Part shown: positions 55,801-64,000 of the stretch, in pieces
Layout of the letters: each line of letters opens with the position of its first letter
How positions within the stretch are numbered: the stretch's first letter is position 1
NCBI GenBank assembly: GCA_016271365.2
Contig: JADMNL010000028.1
Span: 102,027,001-102,091,000, forward strand
Source: Neoceratodus forsteri
Lineage: Eukaryota; Chordata; Ceratodontiformes; Ceratodontidae
DNA: 64,000 nucleotides
Reading direction: 5' to 3'
Position numbers and translations under genes: made by a program
Notes under the pieces: model-generated
Database searches by the model: none
Told to the model about the DNA's origin: nothing
Seen by the model: the letters and a program-made list of their open reading frames with translations, nothing else

Positions 55801-56439
55801 AGAGCAGTGATCACAAAGACATTATGGCTCTTAACTGATTGATCTGATGATAGACATGGGTCACAAGCTTATGTGAACTTGATGGCACACATTTGGATGT
55901 TAAAATGGCGCTTGCCATGTGATGTTTATTTGAGGGACCCAGCTCCACTCCTAGCATTCATGCAGAACAGCCAAAGGCAATATCAGTAAGTTCACAAGTC
56001 ATTGGACTGTTTGCTCCATGTTGGACTGTTGTTTCCTATAACAGATACTGATGACTGGTTGATAAAAGAAAAAAGAAAAATCCTGTATATAGGCTGGTTA
56101 ATCACCATAAAGGGTAGCTATATGAGTAGTTTAGTTTGCAAATTACCTGCTTATTGACCCAGATTTCTACAAGTGGACACTGTTAGGAATCCTATAAACT
56201 TTTCTTAGTATATAAGTCACATATTTTACATACCTAAGTTAATGTAATGCCTGTGGGGAGGATCTGTAAATGCAGTTGCCTATTTTGCATAACCTTTTAC
56301 TAAAGAAACCATGCAGGCATATAAATTGCCTGGTAAATACAATGAGAATGTAGTAAAATTTCTTGAAGGTCATTCACTAGTGCAGCATTATGCTGGCTTG
56401 TGTATGAAATATATCATGATACTAATCTGGTTTCTCATT
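55801..56439. other. unassigned, possibly L1 inter-ORF
   Basis: No motif recognised. Confidence 0.4.
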
Positions 56440-56810
56440 TCAGAAGGATTGGAGGATATGATAGAAACTTTCAAATACCTCAAGGGCATAAACAAGGTGC
56501 AGGGGGAACATCTTCCAGTGCAGGAGCACAAGAACAAGGGGGCATAATATTAAATTGGAGGGGGGCAGGTTAAGAGGAAATGTGAGAAAGTTTTTCTTCA
56601 CGGAGAAGCTGGTGGACACATGGAATAGCCTACCATGGAGGGTGGTGGGAGCAAACACAGTGAAAGGATTGAAACATGCCTAGGACAGGCATAAAAGAAC
56701 CTTGATGGGGAAGGAGTGATGAAAAACCACTGACCAGATAGGTCAGTGGCCGCAAACAAGTATAGGGCTTACGGGCAGACTGGATGAGCCTGGCAGTCCC
56801 TAGCTTGTCC
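56440..56810 (+). pseudogene. CR1-type LINE 3' end, divergent subfamily (copy 6)
   Basis: Encodes GLEDMIETFKYLKGINKVQG, then after frameshift FFTEKLVDTWNSLPWRVVG-like sequence and a 3' UTR GCAGACTGGATGAGCCTGGC. It lacks the TTCTATG end, because the next SINE follows directly. Confidence 0.85.
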
Positions 56811-57065
56811 TTGTCAGTGGCTCAGCAGGTTGCACACTCACTTCTGAGGCTGGAAAATCAGAAGGCTGTGGGTTCTATCCCCACACCAGGCACTTGGGTG
56901 AAATCCATATTGACACTGTAGTGCAGCATGAGAGGGTGCTGCACTCTAATGTGACGCCCTTCAGATGAGACGTTAAACAAAGGTCCCATCTGACTGTTCA
57001 GGTGGATGTTAAAGATCTCATGACACTTCTCAAAAAGAGTAGGGAATATATTATTAGAATAACAT
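56811..57065 (+). mobile_element. tRNA-headed SINE with conserved GATGAGACGTTAAAC core
   Basis: The head folds like a tRNA: CAGTGGCTCAGCAGG (A box), anticodon-type stem CTTCTGA...TCAGAAG, T-arm TGTGGGTTCTATCCCCACA (B box). The body has GGTGCTGCACTCTAATGTGA, then CAGATGAGACGTTAAACAAA, GGTCCCATCTG and GGTGGATGTTAAAGATCTCA. I recognise this core from SINEs widespread in fishes, sharks, coelacanth and other vertebrates; I do not assign a family name with certainty. Confidence 0.85.
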
Positions 57066-57247
57066 CAAAAAGAATCTTTTACAAACATAACAACTTTCGA
57101 ATACAGTCATTTTAAATATTTACTAATGAATCTAGGGTAAAGTAAGGAGAAAAAAAGAGAAAACAGTGAAGAAAAAGGAACAAAAAAACGCAATTTTATG
57201 AACTTCAAGATATTTTATGTATTTCTATGTTATCACTCTGATACTCG
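57066..57247. other. AT-rich spacer
   Basis: Purine-rich, no feature recognised. Confidence 0.5.
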
Positions 57248-57611
57248 TGTAACCACCCAGTCCCCTGGGGTTACTAGAATCCCATCAGAGTCAGTGCTAG
57301 GTAGGGAAAGCAGCTGGTGAATAACTGGTTAAATGGGTTTTCACCTACTCCCTGTTTGCTTGGTCTCAGCTGAGAGGAGAGAGGTGATGTAATTTAGAAC
57401 TCTCACAGCAGCATAAGCCATGGCAGCTGTCGGTGAGTGGAGAGTTTTAGAATCTTTGGTTAGTTCTGTGAGAGCAGTGGTAGTGAGCAGTTGGAGGAGT
57501 GAGGAGCTGCAGTGTGGGCTCTGTGAGGAGAGCCTATTTTCTCACCCTAGTGCTGAGAAACATCTGACTGCCAAGAGAAGTGGTGGAAACCGTTGTCTAG
57601 GAGGAGTTCCT
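57248..57611 (+). repeat. left terminal repeat (shared part)
   Basis: Aligns with 62489-62769 from its first base TGTAAC to CAGAAGTTCC-like GGAGTTCC. It contains about 90 extra bases (about 57375-57468) missing from the right copy. Confidence 0.85.
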
Positions 57612-57994
57612 GATTTTCCATCCCCGGTGTGATGGAAAAGAACTGCTAGAATGGATCCGAGGGGCAATCCCCTAATTTGATCCAGGACTTTGAAGCTGCC
57701 TGTTTGTTTACCAACTGTGAGTAATCTGACTTTGTGCTTCCCAGGAGGAAAGCACCTATTTTTGGGGTGTACTCTGATAAAGGGAAATATACACCAGTTC
57801 TGTTCTAATTTGAGACTGTTCTCATGCTTTTAAAGTTGGCTGATAATCATGGAGTCCCCAGAGAGACTTGATACATTGTTCAAGACTTTAGTTCTACACT
57901 CAGAAGTAGTGTATTTCTTATGCAGGATGTGAAAGACATTCCAGGATGCATATTTCTAACTGTTTTACTAGAAATTTGAGGTGTAACTGAAAGA

Positions 57995-58255
57995 ATGGCT
58001 GGCTATGGACATGTAAGTGAAGGGTGGGCAGCCCCCCCTATCTGGAGTGACCAGTTCAGTGCTATAGTTTCCGTAAGGGCACCTGGTTATTCAGGTCATG
58101 GTGGCCAATGCCTGAAGAGAAAGTTTACCCCTGGTGTGGGTTGTGCTAATTTTGAGCACCAGTGTGCTCCGCCATGGCCAGTTGCCACATTGCCAAAATG
58201 TTTAAGCCCTATGCCATATGAGAATTGTGTGATAAGTTGTGGCCAGTGCCACTAG
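57995..58255 (+). CDS. short open frame in the LTR element
   Basis: 86 codons, MAGYGHVSEGWAAPPIWSDQ to VISCGQCH. No family recognised. It lies before the AATAAAAGCC signal at 58431, hence probably within the left LTR, which argues against a real protein. Confidence 0.15.
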   Translation: MAGYGHVSEGWAAPPIWSDQFSAIVSVRAPGYSGHGGQCLKRKFTPGVGCANFEHQCAPPWPVATLPKCLSPMPYENCVISCGQCH

Positions 58256-59631
58256 AAGAAAATGTGTGCTTCAGCTAAGGCCATTGCCGCTGAAGAGAGT
58301 TCAAGGTCCTATGCAATATGGGATATGTAGAGTTTCTGTCTGATACAGATTTCTGTTGTTCTGCCATTGCCTTGCGACACAACGTGTAAACCCAGGGTCC
58401 ACTTTTGCTTTTAGTGTACCATCTTTGGAATAAAAGCCACACTCTAGAACCCCAGCCAGGTTTGGACATTCATGTTACTGCTTCCTGTGTGGAATTACTA
58501 CGCACCTTCAGAAGTACAGATGTAGCATAGCCCTAAGCAAAAGTTCTCTCCTCAGGACCTGAGTTTTATTATGGCCATGTGTGTAATTTTGCTTTTGTAC
58601 ACCCCCACCCCTTTCTTACCTCTAGAAGTAATGAGCCTAGTATACATTCCCAAAGCTAGGGATGGTACCAATTGTCCAAAGTAGTCTGGGTGCCCAGCTG
58701 AAGGTACCAAGGGGTAGCTTACTGTGCAAAGTAGCGGGGGGTGGTTACAAATAATGGGGGGTTCATCCAAGGATGTTGTTTAATTTGGGGAGAGAACTAG
58801 AGATTTTTTGCTGAGGGTATGACTAGTGTTTGTCTGTCTGGTAGCCCAAACAGGAAAGGAAGTTTTGCACAAAAGGATTTTGCCCGGGAAAGTGCCATCT
58901 AAATGTGCTGCTTGCATGCCTGCTAGTACAGAAAGAACAGAGTGCTGATTGTGTGTGTCGACTTGCAATGAATAGTAAAGCCTGGAAGTGTATGTTTTTG
59001 TACGCTGCATCCAGAACGTTTACAGAACTTTTTAACTAGCAATTTTCAAATGCAAAGTAGTGTGGATTTTAGGAAACAGACAGAGAAATGTGCCCTCGAA
59101 AGTTTTATGCTTCTGTACAAATTGGGGAATCGCTAGAGATATTGCCAAAATCTGAGAGAGAAATGGTCAAAATGGCACTCCCACCACCGAAATTGCAGCG
59201 AGAAAAAAGTTACAGTTTGCAGTTTAAATTTGCTCCTGCTTGATGATCGCTGTGAAGGAAGAGTGAACAAGAGAAGCTCATTTGTATGGCGTTGAGTGAT
59301 TGGTGCGACTGCAATCAGTCCCGCCCCCTGGCCAGCTTCTGTGTGCAGCTGAGTGTTTGAGGAGGAGAGAGAGAGAGAGTGGTGCACGAGCTGGTCAGAC
59401 CAGGATCAACCATCGAGGGGCTTGTGAATGTTCTAATCTGTAGAAAACAGACTTTTGCTGTGTAAATTTGGGCTCAACCCATTGTCTGACTGACTGAAAA
59501 GTGAGCGTGGTGTTCATGGCTACGATTGGTGGGACCGCCAACCCATTTCATCACAGAGGCCTTCCAGGATCAGCACCAAGCCAAAAATTTCCACCAGAGA
59601 AAGCCAGTTACTGAGTTCAGTGAGTAAAACC

Positions 59632-59805
59632 AGCTACAATAGTAGCCAGAGACATTGCCAGCTATTTCCAGATATTTCATGAAATTTCTGAAGAGTTTCT
59701 CTCTGCTGCTACTGCTGTGGAAATGCAGAAAGCAGGAGATATTTCTGGAAATATCACGGAAATTTTGGGAAATATCTGGCAGTGTCTGTGGCTGCTACTG
59801 TAACT
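59632..59805. repeat. imperfect palindrome about 175 bp
   Basis: AGCTACAATAGTAGCCAGAG then ACATTGCCAGCTATTTCC (59632-59669) is complementary to GGGAAATATCTGGCAGTGTC then TGTGGCTGCTACTGTAACT (59767-59805); pairing continues inward with gaps to a centre near 59718. Either a foldback element inserted in the LTR element or a structural part of its RNA leader. Confidence 0.75.
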
Positions 59806-60406
59806 AAGCATCAAACTGTGTGTTATTTTTCAGGCCAGCTGAATCTGTGTGCAAACAGTGTGATTGTTTTGCAAAAAAAGACTGTGCATTGAAACAGCAG
59901 GACAGCAAACAAAAATTCTGATCATAGGCTGTGAGCATTTATAATGGATTCAGCAACAGTAAAATGTTTCTAAGCAAGAGAGGCACTGTGAGTTGTATAT
60001 TAGGCTGCAGCAAACAGGCAATCCTGTGCAATAGAAATACTGTGGGCTTGCAAGTGACTTTGAGCATGTGTAAATAGTTCTTTGATTTGATGCTGATCAC
60101 AAAGTCAAGTTAAAATCATATAAATGTGCTGAGAGATACAAGCAGTGCAATCAATTACAGTCTGAGCAAATTCAGTAGCCAGAAAAGGTTGGAAATATAG
60201 TTTTTAAGTCAGTGAACAGATCTGGTGCATGAGGAGAGCTACCGCCGCCATTACAGTGTGGGGTTAGCAATGTAAACACAGCAGCAGGGAGCCATTTTGT
60301 GAGACTGTAAAGAGACTAGTGAGCAATTCAGTAACAACAAACTTTTATGTGTTTGCTGTCAGACTTGGCTTCAGGAAATCCCTGCTACCCAGATCATGCC
60401 TGAGCT

Positions 60407-60664
60407 ATGATCGCAGCAGAGGTGGCAACACTAAGAGAAATAGAGAGAACTTTCTATGGTGAAAGGTTGCCCCCAGATGTAGCAATCCCTAGCTATCCAG
60501 TGAGACTGTGCATTATGTGCCTCAAGGCTGGAAGGGATGTGTTTCTGATACCCCACTGTTCGGATTGCCTTGTGAAGTATGGTATGAGCAGGGGTGCAGC
60601 ACCAGAGAGGGCATCACAAATTAATTTGGCTCCCATGTGGACCAGAGTAGGAAACTGCAAGTAG
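60407..60664 (+). CDS. cysteine-rich open frame in the LTR element
   Basis: 85 codons. Residues 34-56 read LCIMCLKAGRDVF, LIPHCSDCLVKYG, a CxxC...HCxxC arrangement that could bind zinc. No family recognised. It sits in the internal part of the element, where gag would be. A following frame, 60989-61357, has further cysteines (VTCPQKW, DCPRNCNDCPKR). A gag-like or captured host fragment is possible; neither is shown. Confidence 0.3.
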   Translation: MIAAEVATLREIERTFYGERLPPDVAIPSYPVRLCIMCLKAGRDVFLIPHCSDCLVKYGMSRGAAPERASQINLAPMWTRVGNCK

Positions 60665-60988
60665 CAGCATGCAGCACCAGGTTGGACCTGTTGGGGGAAG
60701 CCCCATAGAGAGTGACACAGAAGAGAGAGCAATGTTGATCTACTGCAGGGGAAGACATACAGAGAGGTTTCCACGCCTGTGTCCCAGATGGAAAATGCAA
60801 TGGAAGGATCCGTGGACCCATGGAAAGAGGGTCCAAGTCCTAGCCTATTAAGGGAGGATGAACTGCAAGAGACACTGAATTGGGAGGTGTCTACCTCCGC
60901 GCCCAGTGTGGAGTGGACTGTCGTAGGAGTGAGGACATCTGCTCACTCCTGGGCTTAGATCCTGAGTGAGGAAGAGGAGGATGAAGAT

Positions 60989-61357
60989 ATGTATCTTCAT
61001 GTTGAGGGTCCCCGTGAGTTGCCTCAAGCTATTGCCTCAGAGGAGCCAGAGAGAGAGAAGAAGAAGGCTCCAGTAACCTGCCCACAAAAATGGTCACTTG
61101 TAGACTGTCCAAGGAACTGTAATGACTGTCCTAAAAGACTCTCCCCATGGATTACAGTGCTATACAGGCCATGTCCTGTTCCAGGACTGTTCTTTATCAG
61201 GCTCCGGCCTAGGAGAGACTCTTTAATGGACTGTGCCTTTGGGCAACCACATTCCATCCCTAGTTTGGACTCTTTAGGGCTTTCCACCCCCCAAATGTGT
61301 TGTATAAATGTCTGTTTTCCATTTTTACAGTACTTTTGTACTTTTTTTTTTATTTAA
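60989..61357 (+). CDS. second cysteine-rich open frame in the LTR element
   Basis: 122 codons, of which the last 12 or so run into the T-rich target site and end of a SINE inserted at 61345. The N-terminal acidic part is EEPEREKKK, followed by VTCPQKWSLVDCPRNCNDCP with C-x(9)-C-x3-C-x2-C spacing. No family recognised. The natural C-terminus is lost if the frame once continued past the SINE. Confidence 0.25.
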   Translation: MYLHVEGPRELPQAIASEEPEREKKKAPVTCPQKWSLVDCPRNCNDCPKRLSPWITVLYRPCPVPGLFFIRLRPRRDSLMDCAFGQPHSIPSLDSLGLSTPQMCCINVCFPFLQYFCTFFFI

Positions 61358-61838
61358 CTTTTCCTCTTTTCCCCCGCCCGCCTAAGCATCTGCCGGTCTG
61401 TGGGCGCTGGCTTCTGCCTTCAGATCAGCGCTGATACCCGTGGCTTACCCCCACGGTGGGGCCCAACACACGGCTCCCCATATGCACTCGCGGGCACTGT
61501 AATTAGGTGGGCGCCGGCCTGAAGGCAAATTGAAGCGGCGAGGCTTCATTCATGGCAGCGGGATGGCTCTACCTTTTCCTGTTTTCCCCTAGGGAGGCGG
61601 GGTCGTGCAATGCGGCCACGTCCGCCCACCTCCAAATCGTAGCTTCGGCAGCGTGGGAGCTCCTGGCCTCCACCGGAGTCCCTCGCCCAGACACTGCCCA
61701 ACCCTCCCCGGAGGAGAGAGCAGTCCAACGGACGCTCGATCCTTCTCCCCGCCAGCCCTCCGACGACTCGGTCCGCTCCCGAACTCGGGTCACCGGCGCC
61801 GCAAGTGGAAATCCAACCACTGCACCGACGGGCCGGCC
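61345..61838 (-). mobile_element. tRNA-derived SINE, subfamily A, copy 14
   Basis: Flanked by TACTTTTGTACTTT at 61331-61344 and 61839-61852. Minus-strand head GGCCGGCCCGTCGGTGCAGT, B-box-like CCCGAGTTCGGGAG, and GGATCGAGCGTCCGTTGGAC. It keeps many CpG sites (for example around 61610-61810), which marks it as the least decayed and probably youngest copy. Confidence 0.95.
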
Positions 61839-62384
61839 TACTTTTGTACTTTATAGATATTTTTGGGGTTCTCTGTGTTAGAGGTTTATGCACTGTGTGG
61901 CATGCAGAATGTGTTTTTGTGTTTTTCTTCTCTTGCAGGTGTTCCTGAGGAAGAAAAGAAAAGAAGACAAGAAGAGGATGCTGGAGTTCAGCTGAGTTCC
62001 CCTTTTTCTTAGACTTTTAGGATTGTTTGTGGTTAACAGGGTGTTAACATATTTTCCTTCACAGGTGTGAGGTTGTGGGGAAAGTTTGGGAAATTGTAAT
62101 GTGCTGTTTCCTTGTTGTTTTTGTTTTCAGGTACCCTGGGAGCTTGGGGGGAGGTTCCCCAGTGGGCACTCTAGTCAGTTAGATTTTTCCTTGAGGGCTA
62201 GGGGGAGAGACAGGCTGTGGTCCTGATCTGCAGTAGGGACCTCAGTTCTGGTCTATTAGGGCATGCTTCAAGCAGTTTTTGGAGCCACTGAGTATCCATA
62301 GATAGATCATAGGATAGGGGCTGAAGGTTCATCAGCTGGCCTCTGGGCCTTTAGTGTTGCCTGCCTGTGCCTGGCACATGGTAG

Positions 62385-62471
62385 GGGGGAAGTAGCGCTA
62401 CCTCCCCGTAGGTAACACAGAGGGTAAGATGGCCTGGTGCCGGGTAGAGAAATGACTGTGGGCAGTCATTT
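62385..62471 (+). other. two hairpins just before the right LTR
   Basis: GGGG-GA-AGTAG-CG-CTACC-T-CCCC (62385-62407) and AAATGACTG-TGGG-CAGTCATTT (62450-62471, perfect 9-bp stem) lie 17-105 bases upstream of the right terminal repeat at 62489. Possible RNA signals of the element. Confidence 0.6.
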
Positions 62472-62488
62472 ACCTGGCTACGGGTGAG

Positions 62489-62769
62489 TGTAACCACCCA
62501 ATCCCCTGGGGTTACTAGAATCCCATCAGTGTCAGTGCTAGATAGAGAAGGCAGCTGGTAAATAACAGGTTAAATGGGTTTTCACCTACTCACTCTCTGT
62601 TTGCTTGGTCTCAGCTGAGAGTCAATGAGTAGAGTTCAGTGTGAGCAGTTGGAGGAGTGAGGAGCTGCAGTGTGGGCTCTGTGAGGAGAGCCTATTTTCT
62701 CACCCTAGTGCTGAGAAACATCTGCCTGCCAAGAGAAGTGGTGGAAACCATTGTCTAGCAGGAGTTCCA
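62489..62769 (+). repeat. right terminal repeat (truncated)
   Basis: Matches 57248-57611 apart from an internal loss of about 90 bases. The junction with L1 sequence at 62770 marks a deletion or rearrangement. Confidence 0.85.
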
Positions 62770-62770
62770 T

Positions 62771-64000
62771 AAAAGAATGTGACAGGATCCACCATCCCGA
62801 GGCTCCTTTGTGATTTTGACAGATGAGTAAAACATCTTTTATAAGATTTAACCTGTTACTCCATAACATAGAGAAAAACAGCTGTAAATGCACATTTCTA
62901 GACAGGTTGGTTGGGGAAATATCATAGCTGTATATAACAATATTGGGATTATGAACCTTTTTACAATATGGACTATTTTAATTTTAGACAGCTTCCAGTT
63001 CTTCCACCTCTGTACCTTTCCTTCTGCAGTCTGCAAAGCTGTATCCCAATTATGTAAAGAGGGGTTCTGATGACCAAACATTATCCTGAGAATATTTATG
63101 GGGTTGGAAGTGATTTGAATACCTGAGACTATCATTGGGGGGGGGGTAGCATGACAGAAAAAGCCCTTTACTTCTCTTGTGATTTATTTTAGAATTTGAT
63201 ACCCTGTTGTATGCCTCGAAGGTCTCCCAAGCTCTCTTTCTATGTATGTGTACTCAGAAAAGAATAAGCTATATCATCTGCATAGGCTTATATTTTGATA
63301 GTATCCCCTCTTCTTTTTCCCTTGAGTCATGGCCAGTCCGTTGAGTCCATTACCTGCCTAATTAGTGGATCTAGGGAGAAGATATACAAGGGGGGACTCA
63401 GGGGGCACCCTTGCATTACCCCTGTTACTACCTTGATATTTTGGGTTATATAGGGAACATTGTTTAACCAGGAGTAGTACATTAAGCTGAAGCTTGTTTC
63501 CAGATGCGATCTGAAAGCACAAGGAAGTTAAGTGACTTGCTCAGGATCACACAGTATGCACCTAGGTGGCTGTGGGATTCAAACCCAGGTCTCCAGATCT
63601 GCAGCTCAGAGCATTAACCCACTGCACTACATTGCCTCCAACTAGAGAGTTTAATGTCCTTTTATGACAGGAATTGCTGAGGCTGACGCATATAATTTTT
63701 GAAGCCATTTTAAAAAGTCCTCTGGGATCCCATAATATTGCAGGGTCTGGAATAAAAAGGGATGGCATACCCTATCAAAGGCTTTGGATCGGTCTACAGA
63801 CACTATACATCCAATTTTGGCTTGCAGGATGGTGTTATATAGCACATCCCTGATTATCATAAGGCCGTGCTGAATTTTCTTATTTGCGGTACCTCAGTAT
63901 TGCGCAGGGGAGATAAGGTAGTCAGTCACCTTTCTCAATCTCTTATTTAGGACCTGAGACAAAATTTTAAAATCTGAGTTTAATAAGGATATGTCTCCAA
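62771..64000 (-). pseudogene. L1/Tx1-like LINE ORF2 (reverse transcriptase region)
   Basis: Runs off the right edge. Minus strand from the edge: DISLLNSDFKILSQVLNKRL, KVTDYLISPAQ, then CIVSVDRSKAFDRVCHPFLF (63651-63860), an insertion of a CORE-SINE, then VMQGCPLSPPLYIFSLDPL-like sequence, the catalytic YADD at 63272-63283 (intact), and NWKLSKIKIVHIVKRFIIPI, LLYTAMIFPQPTC (62848-63135). These are L1-clade reverse transcriptase blocks in the right order. Frameshifts break it. The 3' part is missing at 62770. Confidence 0.88.
63454..63639 (-). mobile_element. CORE-SINE (MIR-like) inserted in L1 ORF2
   Basis: Minus strand: GGAGGCAATGTAGTGCAGTG head, ACCTGGGTTTGAATCCCAC B box, GTGTGATCCTGAGCAAGTCA core, GTACTACTCCTGGTTAAAC tail. 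Very close to the copy at 26221, so both come from the same recent source. It splits the L1 reverse transcriptase. Confidence 0.92.

Larger units (their letters stand above)
57248..62769 (+). mobile_element. LTR retrotransposon, probably non-autonomous
   Basis: Two direct terminal repeats in the same orientation: 57248-57611 and 62489-62769. Both start TGTAACCACCCA(G/A)TCCCCT then GGGGTTACTAGAATCCCATC and share GCAGTTGGAGGAGTGAGGAG. The right copy lacks about 90 bases and stops abruptly at 62769 where L1 sequence begins, so it is truncated. The left LTR is probably longer than the shared part (AATAAAAGCC polyadenylation-like signal at 58431). Only short, cysteine-rich frames lie inside and no protease, polymerase or integrase motif was seen, hence non-autonomous or gutted. 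Confidence 0.75.

Noticed and set aside
59520..59560. Primer-binding site TTGGTGGGACCGCCAA after a left LTR
   Set aside because: It begins with the right TGG but I could not match it to a tRNA 3' end, and the left LTR end is not defined.

Overview
The window is eukaryotic, from a repeat-rich vertebrate genome. The evidence is old and young CR1-type and L2-like LINEs, L1/Tx1-like LINEs, CORE-SINE (MIR-like) copies, several tRNA-derived SINEs, a MULE DNA transposon, MITEs, an LTR element, a hammerhead ribozyme of the kind found in Penelope-like elements, and two minisatellite arrays. CR1 3' tails ending in TTCTATG-type repeats beside L2-like, L1-like and MULE elements suggest a large-genome lineage such as a caecilian or other amphibian, or a lungfish. 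This is inference; no single-copy gene anchors it. I found no host protein-coding exon that I can defend, so the window reads as intergenic or deep intronic DNA. Most open frames lie inside decayed transposons or repeats.

Layout. 1-1016: a 54-bp minisatellite that runs off the left edge. 1250-5470: a tRNA-SINE, a minus-strand LTR-like segment (about 1913-3747), and an L1-like ORF2 3' half (minus) split by a SINE with a clean target-site duplication (TSD). 5870-8690: the longest CR1 copy (endonuclease plus reverse transcriptase, broken). 10064-11835: SINEs and an L2-like LINE 3' end. 11836-14040: a MULE with an almost intact FLYWCH/MULE transposase carrying one in-frame stop. 14054-14710: a SINE. 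14720-19900: mostly unassigned sequence, with one direct duplication and one old CR1 end. 20012-26739: CR1 3' end, several SINEs, the hammerhead ribozyme (23670-23713, minus), an L2-like LINE (24750-25970), and a CORE-SINE nested in a tRNA-SINE. 27170-32000: foldback and palindromic DNA. 32691-40130: SINEs and a dense set of non-autonomous DNA transposons, including one MITE nested in another. 40790-42213: L1 ORF1 split by a SINE. 42463-44355: L2-like LINE and a second MITE of the same family. 44356-46545: AT-rich sequence with a striking TATCAATA cluster. 46546-47597: CR1. 48300-53094: a minus-strand L2-like LINE whose 3' UTR holds an approximately 37-bp minisatellite of about 50 units, itself split by a CR1. 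54540-55798: L1 ORF1 split by CR1. 56440-57060: CR1 end and a SINE with a well-known conserved core. 57248-62769: a pair of long terminal repeats around cysteine-rich open frames. 62771-64000: L1 ORF2 (minus), split by a CORE-SINE.

How the parts work together. The roughly 400-660 bp tRNA-SINE family (about 14 copies) ends in poly-A, and most of its TSDs start with AAA on the SINE strand, the signature of L1-type endonuclease; L1-like elements are present to supply it. The CORE-SINEs instead share their 3' tail with the L2-like LINE end at 11549, as MIR does with L2 in mammals. One LINE family keeps a 3'-terminal hairpin whose stem differs between three copies by paired changes, which supports an RNA structure read by its reverse transcriptase. 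The nesting of elements (SINE in L1, CORE-SINE in SINE, CR1 in minisatellite in LINE, MITE in MITE) gives a relative order of insertion.
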